In this document: one piece after another, positions 24,256-31,560 of the stretch
How the letters are laid out: the number at the start of each line of letters is the position of its first letter
Numbering within the stretch: the stretch's first letter is position 1
Assembly: GCA_947425005.1 (NCBI GenBank)
Contig: CANDYP010000003.1
Coordinates: forward strand, 1-31,560
Source: Rickettsiales bacterium
GTDB taxonomy: Bacteria > Pseudomonadota > Alphaproteobacteria > Rickettsiales > UBA1997
Reading direction: 5' to 3'
DNA length: 31,560 nt
Position numbers and translations under genes: made by a program
The notes under the pieces: model-generated
What the model was told of the DNA's origin: nothing
The model's input: only the letters and a program-made list of their open reading frames with translations
Database searches by the model: none

Positions 24256-24816
24256 CTACATCCCCATCCCGCCCTCAGTCTCATGGCTGCGATCTTGTTT
24301 TAACTGCTGAACTCTTTGCGTAAAACTTTGCTTTTGAACACCAAGCCCAAGCCCTTCTAACTGCTGAGCCTCGCCCTTTCCCTTGTGGCCATGCGCCGCT
24401 GCTGCATCCACTCCTTGCTCGTGAAGTTTCTTCGCCTTTAAACGATTTTGCTTTTGTTTCCAAACAACGGACTTCATTCCAGTCGTGTTAAAAGTGTCAG
24501 TCGATCCCATCTTATCCACTTCTTCTGAGCGGTCATCCCACACATCTTTTTCCGAATTTTCTTTTTGTTCCCCTTCCTCAAGCCCGCCAACTTCGCGATC
24601 AAGATTGCGCTGCTGATTACTCGCCGGTCTAATCTGATCTTTCATTTTCTTTAAATCATCAACTACACCTTGCAGCTCTTCTTCGGCCTTAGTTACGATG
24701 TCTTCCTTGGCTTCTTTACTGTCCTTTTTGATGAAATTTTGATCGTCATCTTCGTCACTTGCGGGTTTTTTATTCAGCTCTTCCTCTAAATTTTGATCGT
24801 CAAAATTCTTAGTCAT
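24256..24816 (-). CDS. Highly charged, probably disordered protein downstream of mfd
   Basis: 186 residues, not recognised. The first half is rich in Asp, Glu, Lys and Gln (NLEEELNKKP, DEDDDQN) with a possible coiled coil at about 38-62. The second half has a Lys/Gln tract (WKQKQNRLKAKKLHEQG), a low-complexity GVDAAAAHGHKGKGEAQ stretch, and a QSFTQRVQQLKQDRSHE tail. No Cys, no signal peptide, no membrane segment. It starts eight bases inside the mfd 3' end, so it is translationally coupled to mfd. Function unknown. Confidence 0.65.
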   Translation of the reverse strand: MTKNFDDQNLEEELNKKPASDEDDDQNFIKKDSKEAKEDIVTKAEEELQGVVDDLKKMKDQIRPASNQQRNLDREVGGLEEGEQKENSEKDVWDDRSEEVDKMGSTDTFNTTGMKSVVWKQKQNRLKAKKLHEQGVDAAAAHGHKGKGEAQQLEGLGLGVQKQSFTQRVQQLKQDRSHETEGGMGM

Positions 24817-27800
24817 TTTTTAGAAGTCTTTGTAATTGATCAACGGCGCGTAGGGCCGAGTAAATCTTTAATTCCGGCGTTTTTACATCGCAAACGAAAA
24901 CGATTTTTTGCCCGGTGTGAATTTTAATTTTATTTTTACTGGAAAAAACCATTTGCAGCAAACTTTCTGGAGCCGCGAATTTATTGTCTTTGAAGCTGAT
25001 AACGATTCCTTCCGAATTGACTTCCAGCCTCTCCACGTCAACTTTTTTGCAGGCCCATTTTAATTTGGCGATCTCCATCAAATTCAAAATTTCTGTCGGA
25101 ATTTTTCCGAAACGATCCGTCATTTCGTTAATTAAATTTTCCTGATCTTCAGCATTTTTAACGTTGGCGATTTTTTTGTAGAAGCTCATGCGTAGGCTTA
25201 AATCCTGCATGTAATCCTCAGGAATCAGCAGCGAAATTCCGAGTTTAATTTGCACCGCGAAATCGTGATTTTTTAATTCCTCAACTGTGGCGTCCGGTTT
25301 GTGCTCGTTTTTCAACTCTTCGATCGTTTCCAAAAGCATCTGCTGGTAAAGCTCGACGCCGGTTTCGCGCACGTGACCGGATTGCTCATCACCAAGCAAA
25401 TTGCCACTGCCGCGAATGTCCATGTCGTGACTGGCGACGGAAAATCCAACGCCGAGAGAATCTAAACTCTGCATTACTTCCAATTTTTTGCGCGACTCGT
25501 CGGAAACTTTTTTGCGATTGTCGAGCATGAAATAAGAATAAGCGCGAATCTTGCCGCGGCCCACCCGACCGCGCAGCTGGTAGAGTTGCGCCAACCCGAA
25601 CATTTCTGGTTTGTAAATAATCATTGTGTTGGCGTCGGAAATATCGATTCCGGATTCAATGATTGTCGTCGAAAGCAGCACGTCAATTTTGCCGTCGACG
25701 AAGTCATTCATGATTTTGTCGAGCTGGTTTGGCGCCATCTGGCCGTGGGCGTGCGTGATTTTTATTTCAGGCAGTAAAATTTTTAAACGCGGCTCCATCT
25801 CTTCAATGTCGCGGATGCGTGGCACTACGAAGAAAACGCGACCGCCGCGATTGTGCTCGCGCATCACGGCTTCGCGCACGATTACGGAATCGTAAGGCAT
25901 CACGAAATTACGTACGGCGAGGCGGTCAAGTGGCGGCGTTGCAATCAAACTCAAATCTTTGACGCCGGTGAGTGACATTTGCAAAGTGCGCGGAATCGGC
26001 GTGGCTGAAAGCGTCAAGATGTGCACTTCGTTGCGCAATTCTTTCAAGCGCTCTTTTTGCGCCACGCCGAAATGCTGTTCTTCGTCAATGATTACGAGCG
26101 CCAGGTTTTTGAATTTGATGGTTTTTTGCAAAAGCGCGTGAGTGCCAATTACGATTTGTACTTTGCCGTCTTCCAAATCTTGTTTGGTTTTTTTGGCGTC
26201 GGCAGCGCTGACCAGCCGCGACAATTGGGCTACTTTAATATTTGTGCCTTCGAATCTTTTGGAGAAATTTTTGTAATGTTGACGAACGAGAAGGGTTGTT
26301 GGCCCTACGATGGCAACTTGGGGTGCGTGTTTGGAGCCCGCAACAATCGCCGCTGCGCGTAGTGCCACTTCGGTTTTACCAAATCCGACGTCGCCGCAAA
26401 CCAGGCGATCCATTGGTGAACCTTTGCGTAAATCTTCTTCGACTTCTTCGATCGCTTTGGCTTGATCTTCCGTTTCAACGAAGCCAAAGCGCATTTTAAA
26501 TTCGTCGTAAAAATGTTGATCAGGAACGAAGGCGGGCGCTTTTTTAATGTGGCGGGCGGCCGCGATTTTCAGGAGTTCTTCCGCGGCAACTTTAATGCGT
26601 TTTTTGACTTTTTCTCTGCGATTTTTCCACGCCGCCATTCCGAGGCGATCAAGCTGAATCAGTGGATTGTCGGCACCGTAGCGGGTGATTAAGTTGATGT
26701 CGTCGACGGGTACGAAGAGGGTGTCGTTGCCGCCGTACAAGATCTTGATCATGTCGGTCTTAATCCCTACAGCGGAGACTAAGTGGATGCCGTCGAATTT
26801 GCCGATGCCGTGGTCGCGGTGTACGACGAGCTCGCCAAGGGCGATGCTTAAGCCTTCTTCGACTAATCTTTGGGTGGCGGCTTTACTACTTTTTTTGCGA
26901 ATAATTTTTTCGCCGAAAATCGCTTGTTCGCCGATTAGCATTACGTCGGAAGTGTAAAAGCCAAAATGTAGCGGCAGCACGGAAATCGCGGCTTTGCCGG
27001 ATTTTACGTTGTGAGTGTCGGAGAATTTTTCGATTGTTTGCGTGGCGATTCCGTAGTCCGGAAAAATTTTAGAAATGCGATCGCAAAAGGCGGCGGTGAG
27101 GCAGGCTACTACAATATTATTCGGTCCAGCCCCCCTGACAAGGGGGGTAGGGGGGTTTGCTAACGCAAGCTCGGAACATAGCAGTCCGAATTCGTCTCCC
27201 GAAACCCCCCTACCCCCCTTGTCAGGGGGGCTTATACCGAGAATAAACTCACGCATTAGCTCAATCGGATCTTTTTGGTTAGTTCTGCCGGCGAGTGCGA
27301 AATCTGGCACGGGGCGGATTTCTAGATCTAGGATTCGTTGATTTACTTCAGCGCTGTCAAATTGATTAAACTGAATCGCGACGTTTTTTTCTAAAGTTTT
27401 GCGAAGTTCATCGGCGGTAAAATAAAGCAATTCCGGCGCGACTGGATTGTAAATCGTGCCGTCTTTAATTTTTTGTTCAGCGACGCGGGCTTGGTAATAT
27501 TCGTCGACTAATTCATCTCGATATTTGGCGTCGGCTAAAATTTTCTCGGAAAAAAAACTGACGGGCGATTGCAAATATTCAAAAAAACTGACCAAATTTT
27601 CTTCGAAGAAAAAAGGCAACCAATGCTCCATCCCCGCGTAGCTGCGCATTTCAGAAATAGCAGAATAAAGCTGGTCATCAATTGATGTTGAACCCCCATC
27701 GTCGCGCTGACGCGTCGACTCGTTCCCCCTAAACAGGGGGAGCATGACCGCCCCGAAGGTTTGGCGGTATTTGTGGCGGAAATTTTCGACCGTTTTTTTG

Positions 27801-28471
27801 CTCATTATTACTTCTGAGGCCGGCAAAATTTCTAACGACTTCACCGCTTCGTGAGTGATTTGCGTGATCGGATCGAAAACTTTAATCGACTCAACTTCGG
27901 CGCCAAAAAAATCAACGCGGTAACCAATTAACTCTAACGCTTGCTGCATCACGATGTCGATGATGCCGCCGCGCACTGCGAACTCGCCAATATTGTTGGC
28001 ACAAACTCGGCGTTCGTAGCCTTTTGAAACTAAAAATTCGGCAATTTGTACCAGAGAAGTTTTGCTGCCAACTTGTAAATAAAGCCCCAAATCCTTGATA
28101 TTGCTGGGCGCGATCGTTTTTTGTAAAAGTGAATTTACGGAAGCAATGACGAGGAATTTTTGGCCGTCTTTGCGAGTGGTGAGGCGGTGCAGGGTTTTGA
28201 TTCTGTTGGCGAGAATGGCTGGTTTTGGTGAAACGCGATCGAAGGGTAAACAGTCCCAAGCCGGGAATAGAAGCACTTCCAAGTGGGGTGCGAAGAATTG
28301 AATTTGTCTTTGGGCCACTTCCATTTCAGCGTCATTTTGGGCGACGAAAACTAAATCGGATTTAGGAAAGTTTTTGGCAATTTCTGCCGTGAGGAATAGC
28401 TGTGCATCGGCGGGCGTTTTGGTGAGGATGCAGGATTCGTTGAGGTGTTTTAGTTTTAGTCTGTAGTCCAT
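24809..28471 (-). CDS. mfd: Transcription-repair coupling factor Mfd
   Basis: Removes RNA polymerase stalled at DNA lesions and recruits UvrA. 1220 residues from the ATG at 28471, longer than the roughly 1150 of E. coli Mfd. Order: UvrB-like part (FPAWDCLPFDRVSP near 80), RNA-polymerase-interacting domain at about 540-600 (HRDHGIGKFDGIHL), Walker A GDVGFGKTEVA near 698, DEEQ box (IIDEEQHFG) near 795, second helicase lobe with QLRGRVGRG, and a C-terminal TRCF domain. Two repeat-derived inserts lie in frame at residues about 243-261 and 414-448. A longer frame starts with TTG at 28624 inside ald and is rejected. Confidence 0.95.
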   Translation of the reverse strand: MDYRLKLKHLNESCILTKTPADAQLFLTAEIAKNFPKSDLVFVAQNDAEMEVAQRQIQFFAPHLEVLLFPAWDCLPFDRVSPKPAILANRIKTLHRLTTRKDGQKFLVIASVNSLLQKTIAPSNIKDLGLYLQVGSKTSLVQIAEFLVSKGYERRVCANNIGEFAVRGGIIDIVMQQALELIGYRVDFFGAEVESIKVFDPITQITHEAVKSLEILPASEVIMSKKTVENFRHKYRQTFGAVMLPLFRGNESTRQRDDGGSTSIDDQLYSAISEMRSYAGMEHWLPFFFEENLVSFFEYLQSPVSFFSEKILADAKYRDELVDEYYQARVAEQKIKDGTIYNPVAPELLYFTADELRKTLEKNVAIQFNQFDSAEVNQRILDLEIRPVPDFALAGRTNQKDPIELMREFILGISPPDKGGRGVSGDEFGLLCSELALANPPTPLVRGAGPNNIVVACLTAAFCDRISKIFPDYGIATQTIEKFSDTHNVKSGKAAISVLPLHFGFYTSDVMLIGEQAIFGEKIIRKKSSKAATQRLVEEGLSIALGELVVHRDHGIGKFDGIHLVSAVGIKTDMIKILYGGNDTLFVPVDDINLITRYGADNPLIQLDRLGMAAWKNRREKVKKRIKVAAEELLKIAAARHIKKAPAFVPDQHFYDEFKMRFGFVETEDQAKAIEEVEEDLRKGSPMDRLVCGDVGFGKTEVALRAAAIVAGSKHAPQVAIVGPTTLLVRQHYKNFSKRFEGTNIKVAQLSRLVSAADAKKTKQDLEDGKVQIVIGTHALLQKTIKFKNLALVIIDEEQHFGVAQKERLKELRNEVHILTLSATPIPRTLQMSLTGVKDLSLIATPPLDRLAVRNFVMPYDSVIVREAVMREHNRGGRVFFVVPRIRDIEEMEPRLKILLPEIKITHAHGQMAPNQLDKIMNDFVDGKIDVLLSTTIIESGIDISDANTMIIYKPEMFGLAQLYQLRGRVGRGKIRAYSYFMLDNRKKVSDESRKKLEVMQSLDSLGVGFSVASHDMDIRGSGNLLGDEQSGHVRETGVELYQQMLLETIEELKNEHKPDATVEELKNHDFAVQIKLGISLLIPEDYMQDLSLRMSFYKKIANVKNAEDQENLINEMTDRFGKIPTEILNLMEIAKLKWACKKVDVERLEVNSEGIVISFKDNKFAAPESLLQMVFSSKNKIKIHTGQKIVFVCDVKTPELKIYSALRAVDQLQRLLKND
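27129..27241. repeat. C6/G6 palindromic element inserted in frame within mfd
   Basis: Arms 27129-27158 and 27202-27231 are perfect 30-bp inverted copies around 43 bases; arm order is the reverse of the intergenic copies. Beyond the second arm, CTTATACCGAG resembles the usual element centre. In the mfd frame the arms encode ISPPDKGGRGVSG and ANPPTPLVRGAG, and the frame stays open. It falls between the UvrB-like part and the polymerase-interacting domain, at residues 414-448. Confidence 0.92.
27692..27745. repeat. Second hairpin insert in frame within mfd
   Basis: A run of C, then CGTCGCGCTGACGCGTCGAC, then a perfect hairpin TCCCCCT (27724-27730) AAAC AGGGGGA (27735-27741). It encodes about MLPLFRGNESTRQRDDGGST, a low-similarity interruption before the conserved SAISEMRSYAGMEHWLPFF. 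Sequence type differs from the C6/G6 element. Confidence 0.65.
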
Positions 28472-28518
28472 TTTAGAGAGACTTGAGGAGGGGGAGGGGG
28501 GAGATTTTTTGGTGGTGA

Positions 28519-28557
28519 GACTGGGACGGCAATGGCTAACATTACCGTCCCGCAGAA
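28519..28557. repeat. Dyad between ald and mfd carrying the element border
   Basis: GGGACGGCAATG (28523-28534) and CATTACCGTCCC (28540-28551) form a 12-bp stem with one mismatch, a G-U wobble on the minus-strand transcript. The left flank GAGACTGGGACG matches the border of the element at the window start (1-48, other strand). No U-run follows, so it is not a clear terminator. Confidence 0.6.
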
Positions 28558-28574
28558 GTTTGTAGAACTTAAAA

Positions 28575-29687
28575 TTACAAAGCTTTTTCGGCTTCAACGA
28601 AAGTGTAACCCAAAGCTTCAGCAACGGCTTTGTAGGTGACTTTTCCGTCGATCACATTCAGGCCGCTTCTTAAATGAACGTCGTCGTTCAAGGCTTTTTT
28701 GTAGCCTTTGCCGGCGATTGCCAAGGAGAAAGGCAAGGTAGAATTTTCCAAAGCTTGAGTGGAAGTTCTGGCAACGGCACCCGGCATGTTAGTTACGCAA
28801 TAGTGCACCACTCCGTCAACCACGTAGGTTGGACTGGAGTGCGAAGTTGGTTTGCTGGTTTCAAAACAGCCACCTTGGTCGATTGAAATATCAACCATTA
28901 CCGAGCCTTTTTTCATTTTTTTGACAAGTGCGGCGGAAATTAATTTTGGAGCTGCCGCGCCTGGAATTAGAACTGCGCCAACCACTACGTCAGAATCAAC
29001 GGCATTTGCTTCGATGTTCTCGAGTGAGGCGTAGAGCACTTTTGCAGAGTTTCCAAAAATATCGCACAAGTAACGAATGCGTGGAAGTGACTTGTCGAGA
29101 ATGACAACTTCAGCGCCCATGCCAATTGCAACTTTTGCAGCGTTGGTTCCGGAAACGCCGCCACCAAGAATTGTAACTTTACCGCCATTAACTCCGGGAA
29201 CGCCGCCCAACAATACTCCGCGGCCACCTTGAGATTTTTCCAAAGCGTGAGCACCGGCTTGAATTGAAAGTTTTCCTGCCACTTCAGACATTGGAGCGAG
29301 AAGCGGAAGCGAACGATCAGCAGCACTTACAGTTTCAAATGCAATGGCCACGCAGCCAGATTTGATCAGCATTTCAGTAAGGTGTGGTTCGGCAGCCAAA
29401 TGCAAATAAGAGAAAATAATTTGGCCTTTGCGGATCATGTTGCACTCGGATTCTTGCGGCTCTTTTACTTTCAAAATCATTTCAGATTTTTCGTAAACTT
29501 CAGCAGCTGAAGCGGCGATTTTAGCGCCGGCGGCAACATATTGTTCGTCGGAAAAATCAATTGCAGAGCCAGCATCTTTTTGCACTAAAACTTGATGTCC
29601 GGCGTGTATTAATTCGCGAACGCCAGCAGGTGTGGCGCCAACGCGATATTCGTGATTTTTAATTTCTTTTGGGATGCCAATAAGCAT
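28575..29687 (-). CDS. ald: Alanine dehydrogenase
   Basis: NAD-dependent interconversion of L-alanine and pyruvate plus ammonia. 370 residues, usual length. MLIGIPKEIKNHEYRVGATP opens the AlaDH/PNT N-terminal domain. The NAD-binding Rossmann stretch is VTILGGGVSGTNAAKVAIGMGA, with Asp in VVILDKS. MVDISIDQGGCFETS and NMPGAVARTST are family motifs. It has the best ribosome binding site in the window (AGGAG six bases before ATG). It lies 19 bases after rsmG; mfd follows on the same strand behind a C-rich leader. Confidence 0.97.
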   Translation of the reverse strand: MLIGIPKEIKNHEYRVGATPAGVRELIHAGHQVLVQKDAGSAIDFSDEQYVAAGAKIAASAAEVYEKSEMILKVKEPQESECNMIRKGQIIFSYLHLAAEPHLTEMLIKSGCVAIAFETVSAADRSLPLLAPMSEVAGKLSIQAGAHALEKSQGGRGVLLGGVPGVNGGKVTILGGGVSGTNAAKVAIGMGAEVVILDKSLPRIRYLCDIFGNSAKVLYASLENIEANAVDSDVVVGAVLIPGAAAPKLISAALVKKMKKGSVMVDISIDQGGCFETSKPTSHSSPTYVVDGVVHYCVTNMPGAVARTSTQALENSTLPFSLAIAGKGYKKALNDDVHLRSGLNVIDGKVTYKAVAEALGYTFVEAEKAL

Positions 29688-29706
29688 GAGTGCTCCTGTT
29701 TTTAAA

Positions 29707-30348
29707 TTAGATTTGGGAAGGGTTTTTGGAAATGTTGGAAACTTTGATGATGTTACTCTCTTGCGACGTCAGACTTGCGTGCAATTCATACTCAAATTGA
29801 AAAGATTTTTTGGCAAGTTCAATTTCCTGCAGCAAATTTTTGCCTTTCAAAAAGAGGCAATAGCCGTCTTTTTTTAGAAATTTTTGTGAGTAAGTGAGAA
29901 GTTGGTCGAGGGGGGCTAAAGCTCGTGAAACGATGCAGTCAAAGTCTGTCGTGGTTAGTTCTTCCAGCTTGGCTTGGTGAATAAAAATACGATTTTGCGA
30001 AAATAATTTGGAGCGACGCAAGAACTCAGATTTACGGAAAGCTTTCTCGACTAAATGAATTTCGCGCAGTCCTAAAATTGAAAGGACTAAACCAGGGAAG
30101 CCAGCGCCAGAGCCGAAATCAGCGAATTTAACATTTTTATTCGGGATGAATTGCAAGAGCTGAGCGCTGTCTAAAATGTGACGTTCCCAAATGTTTTCGA
30201 GGGTAGATTTTCCGATGAAATTGAATTGGTTATTTTCTTGCAGAAGTAAAATTACAAAGTCTTCGAGGTTTTTTATTTGCACATTGTCGAGCGCGCAGAA
30301 TTTTCTGATCTCGCTTAAAGCGGCGTTTTTCTTGATTTCGAGTTGCAT
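29707..30348 (-). CDS. rsmG: 16S rRNA (guanine-527-N7) methyltransferase RsmG
   Basis: SAM-dependent methyltransferase acting on 16S rRNA. 213 residues from the ATG at 30348. The frame continues to a TTG at 30411, but that TTG falls in the likely -35 box, so the shorter start is preferred. Motifs: NQFNFIGKSTLENIWERHILDSAQ, the SAM site FADFGSGAGFPGLVLSI, HLVEKAFRKSEFLRR, and DCIVSRALAPLDQLL. Usually rsmG neighbours gidA/parA; here it precedes ald. Confidence 0.93.
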   Translation of the reverse strand: MQLEIKKNAALSEIRKFCALDNVQIKNLEDFVILLLQENNQFNFIGKSTLENIWERHILDSAQLLQFIPNKNVKFADFGSGAGFPGLVLSILGLREIHLVEKAFRKSEFLRRSKLFSQNRIFIHQAKLEELTTTDFDCIVSRALAPLDQLLTYSQKFLKKDGYCLFLKGKNLLQEIELAKKSFQFEYELHASLTSQESNIIKVSNISKNPSQI

Positions 30349-30382
30349 GGAAATTTGAGAAGGGATTTTTTGAAGGGCGCGT

Positions 30383-30411
30383 TTTTTAGAAAAGCGGTGC
30401 CAACTTATCAA
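30383..30411 (-). promoter_or_regulatory. Probable sigma-70 promoter for rsmG
   Basis: TTGATA (30406-30411), 17-base spacer, TAAAAA (30383-30388) on the minus strand, 34 bases before the ATG at 30348. Confidence 0.5.
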
Positions 30412-30454
30412 TTAAAAAGTTCTTCGGTATCTGTGCGTTTTAAAACTAAAAACT

Positions 30455-30481
30455 TGACGCTGCCAACTTGCAAATATAAAA
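30455..30481 (+). promoter_or_regulatory. Probable sigma-70 promoter for the aldolase
   Basis: TTGACG (30455-30460), 15-base spacer, TATAAA (30476-30481), about 29 bases before the ATG at 30510. Each box matches consensus at five of six positions; the spacer is slightly short. Confidence 0.6.
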
Positions 30482-30509
30482 ATTTTCGCAGTATTTCCCT
30501 CCGCAAGTA

Positions 30510-31463
30510 ATGTCCAAACAACCCCCCAAAAATATGAAAATTTCCTCAAAAGTTAAGAAGATTTTGTCGTGCTACGAAAGCGACAATGCTGGCACCAAGA
30601 CCAACCTAGCGCGCATTTTGATGCACGGTAAACTTGGGGGAACTGGCAAGATGTTGATCCTTCCGGTTGACCAAGGTTTTGAACATGGTCCGGACAGAAG
30701 TTTTGCGGTGAATCCTGATGCTTACGATCCTCACTACCATTTCCAATTAGCAATCGATGCTGGCTTGAACGCTTACGCAGCGCCACTTGGCATGATTGAA
30801 GCTGGGGCTGATACTTTCGCCGGCGCGATCCCAACCATTCTAAAAGTGAACTCTTCCAATTCTTTGCACAACGGCGGAACCGCTCCACATCAGGCTACAA
30901 CCGCTTCAGTGAAAGATGCTTTGCGTTTGGGCTGTTCGGCAATCGGCTTCACAATTTATCCCGGTTCGGATGCTGCTTTCGACATGTTTGAAGAAATTCG
31001 CGAAATGTCTGAAGAGGCTAAATCTTACGGATTGGCTACTGTAATCTGGTCTTACCCTCGCGGCGGCGATCTTTCAAAAATCGGCGAAACTGCAATGGAT
31101 ATTTGTGCCTACGCGGCGCACATCGCGGCCTTGCTTGGCGCGCACATCATCAAAGTTAAACCCCCAACTCAAGCTTTAGAAAATCTCGAAGCTGTAAAAG
31201 TTTACGAAAAAGTAAAAATTCCTGTGGCCACCTTGGAAGACCGCATCAGACACGTGATGAAAACCACTTTTAACAACAGAAGAATTGTGGTGTTTTCTGG
31301 TGGTAACGCCAAAGGAGAAAGCGAAATTTACAGCGAAATTCGTGAGATCTACAAAGGTGGCGCGAATGGTTCAATCATTGGTCGCAATACCTTCCAAAGA
31401 CCAAGAGAAGAAGCGCTAAAAATGCTCGAAAATATTATTCAGATTTACCAAGGTAAGTTCTAG
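30510..31463 (+). CDS. fbaB: Class I fructose-bisphosphate aldolase (DhnA/FbaB type)
   Basis: Schiff-base aldolase cleaving fructose 1,6-bisphosphate in glycolysis/gluconeogenesis. 317 residues. LPVDQGFEHGPDRSF near residue 50 and YAAPLGMIE are typical of the archaeal-type class I enzyme; the Schiff-base Lys is probably K215 in HIIKVKPPT; GGNAKGESE and SIIGRNTFQRP form the phosphate site. An internal ATG at 30534 is possible. It has its own promoter and is followed by another palindromic element. Confidence 0.93.
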   Translation: MSKQPPKNMKISSKVKKILSCYESDNAGTKTNLARILMHGKLGGTGKMLILPVDQGFEHGPDRSFAVNPDAYDPHYHFQLAIDAGLNAYAAPLGMIEAGADTFAGAIPTILKVNSSNSLHNGGTAPHQATTASVKDALRLGCSAIGFTIYPGSDAAFDMFEEIREMSEEAKSYGLATVIWSYPRGGDLSKIGETAMDICAYAAHIAALLGAHIIKVKPPTQALENLEAVKVYEKVKIPVATLEDRIRHVMKTTFNNRRIVVFSGGNAKGESEIYSEIREIYKGGANGSIIGRNTFQRPREEALKMLENIIQIYQGKF

Positions 31464-31480
31464 TTTTGGTGGCTCTGAGT

Positions 31481-31560
31481 TTGGGACGAGAAACCCCCCT
31501 ACCCCCCTTATCAGGGGGGCTTAAACCGAACTCGATCAAAGCCCCCCTGATAAGGGGGGT
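31481..31560. repeat. C6/G6 palindromic element cut by the window end
   Basis: Border TTGGGACGAG (31481-31490), left arm 31491-31520, centre TTAAACCGAACTCGATCAAA (31521-31540, one change from the other copies), and the first 20 bases of the right arm (31541-31560). Confidence 0.93.

Noticed and set aside
27075..27341. Plus-strand ORF across the mfd repeat
   Set aside because: Complement of mfd; both frames of the palindrome are open by symmetry.
28472..28624. N-terminal extension of mfd by 51 residues
   Set aside because: It begins with TTG inside ald and translates a C-rich leader; the ATG at 28471 starts the conserved-looking protein.
30349..30411. Longer RsmG start at TTG 30411
   Set aside because: The TTG coincides with a good -35 box; the ATG at 30348 fits the family.
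1..31560. CRISPR array, prophage or insertion sequence
   Set aside because: Repeats are dispersed inverted pairs, not evenly spaced; no cas, phage or transposase gene is present.

Overview
The window reads as a moderately AT-rich chromosomal segment of a Gram-negative alphaproteobacterium. The best guess is Rickettsiales or a close relative. Pointers are a DUF2610 protein (a family I know from Rickettsiales), the rpmF-plsX-fabH block, ddlB-ftsQ-ftsA without a following ftsZ, a CarD-type regulator, and palindromic repeats inserted in frame in a protein gene, as rickettsial palindromic elements do. Lipid A synthesis (lpxK, lpxL-like, lpxC), lipoprotein export (lolD), a BamE-like lipoprotein and peptidoglycan genes (M23 peptidase, ddlB, ftsQ, ftsA) show a real outer membrane and wall. 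I found no tRNA, rRNA, CRISPR array, transposase or phage gene. The placement is inference.

Layout. 1-2555 (+): lpxK, lpxL-like acyltransferase, PEGA lipoprotein. 2647-4624 (-): lolD and an unusually extended CarD. 4884-7363 (+): M23 peptidase and GT4 glycosyltransferase. 7519-9848 (-): rpmF, plsX, fabH. 10073-10853 (+): BamE-like lipoprotein and an overlapping unknown lipoprotein. 10894-15355 (-): small Cys-containing lipoprotein, MNIO/DUF692 enzyme, DUF2063 partner, thiL, RDD membrane protein, lpxC. 15514-24125 (+): kbl, DUF900 hydrolase, 45-aa membrane peptide, dGTPase, gamma-carbonic-anhydrase-like protein, cysQ-like phosphatase, DUF2610, ddlB, ftsQ, ftsA. 24256-30348 (-): rsmG, ald, mfd and a disordered protein. 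30510-31463 (+): class I fructose-bisphosphate aldolase.

Three things stand out. (1) 13484-15355 is a compact MNIO ribosomal-peptide (bufferin/HvfABC-like) operon. Its candidate precursor is an 85-residue lipoprotein with Cys at 34, 40 and 50, unlike the soluble secreted precursors I know. It faces kbl across a divergent promoter whose two -35 boxes overlap. (2) A family of GC-rich inverted-repeat elements is scattered through the window. Copies with different arms share a centre (CTTAAACCGAGCTCG), and several share a border (GGGACGAGAAACC). One copy sits in frame inside mfd, a second unrelated hairpin element is also in frame in mfd, and both window ends lie in copies. (3) The CarD protein has a roughly 175-residue Lys/Ala/Pro-rich histone-H1-like N-terminus and a poly-Asp/Glu C-terminus around a normal CarD core.

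Many genes lack a visible Shine-Dalgarno sequence, and translational coupling by overlapping stop/start codons is common. Calls rest on motifs and remembered family features; no search was run.
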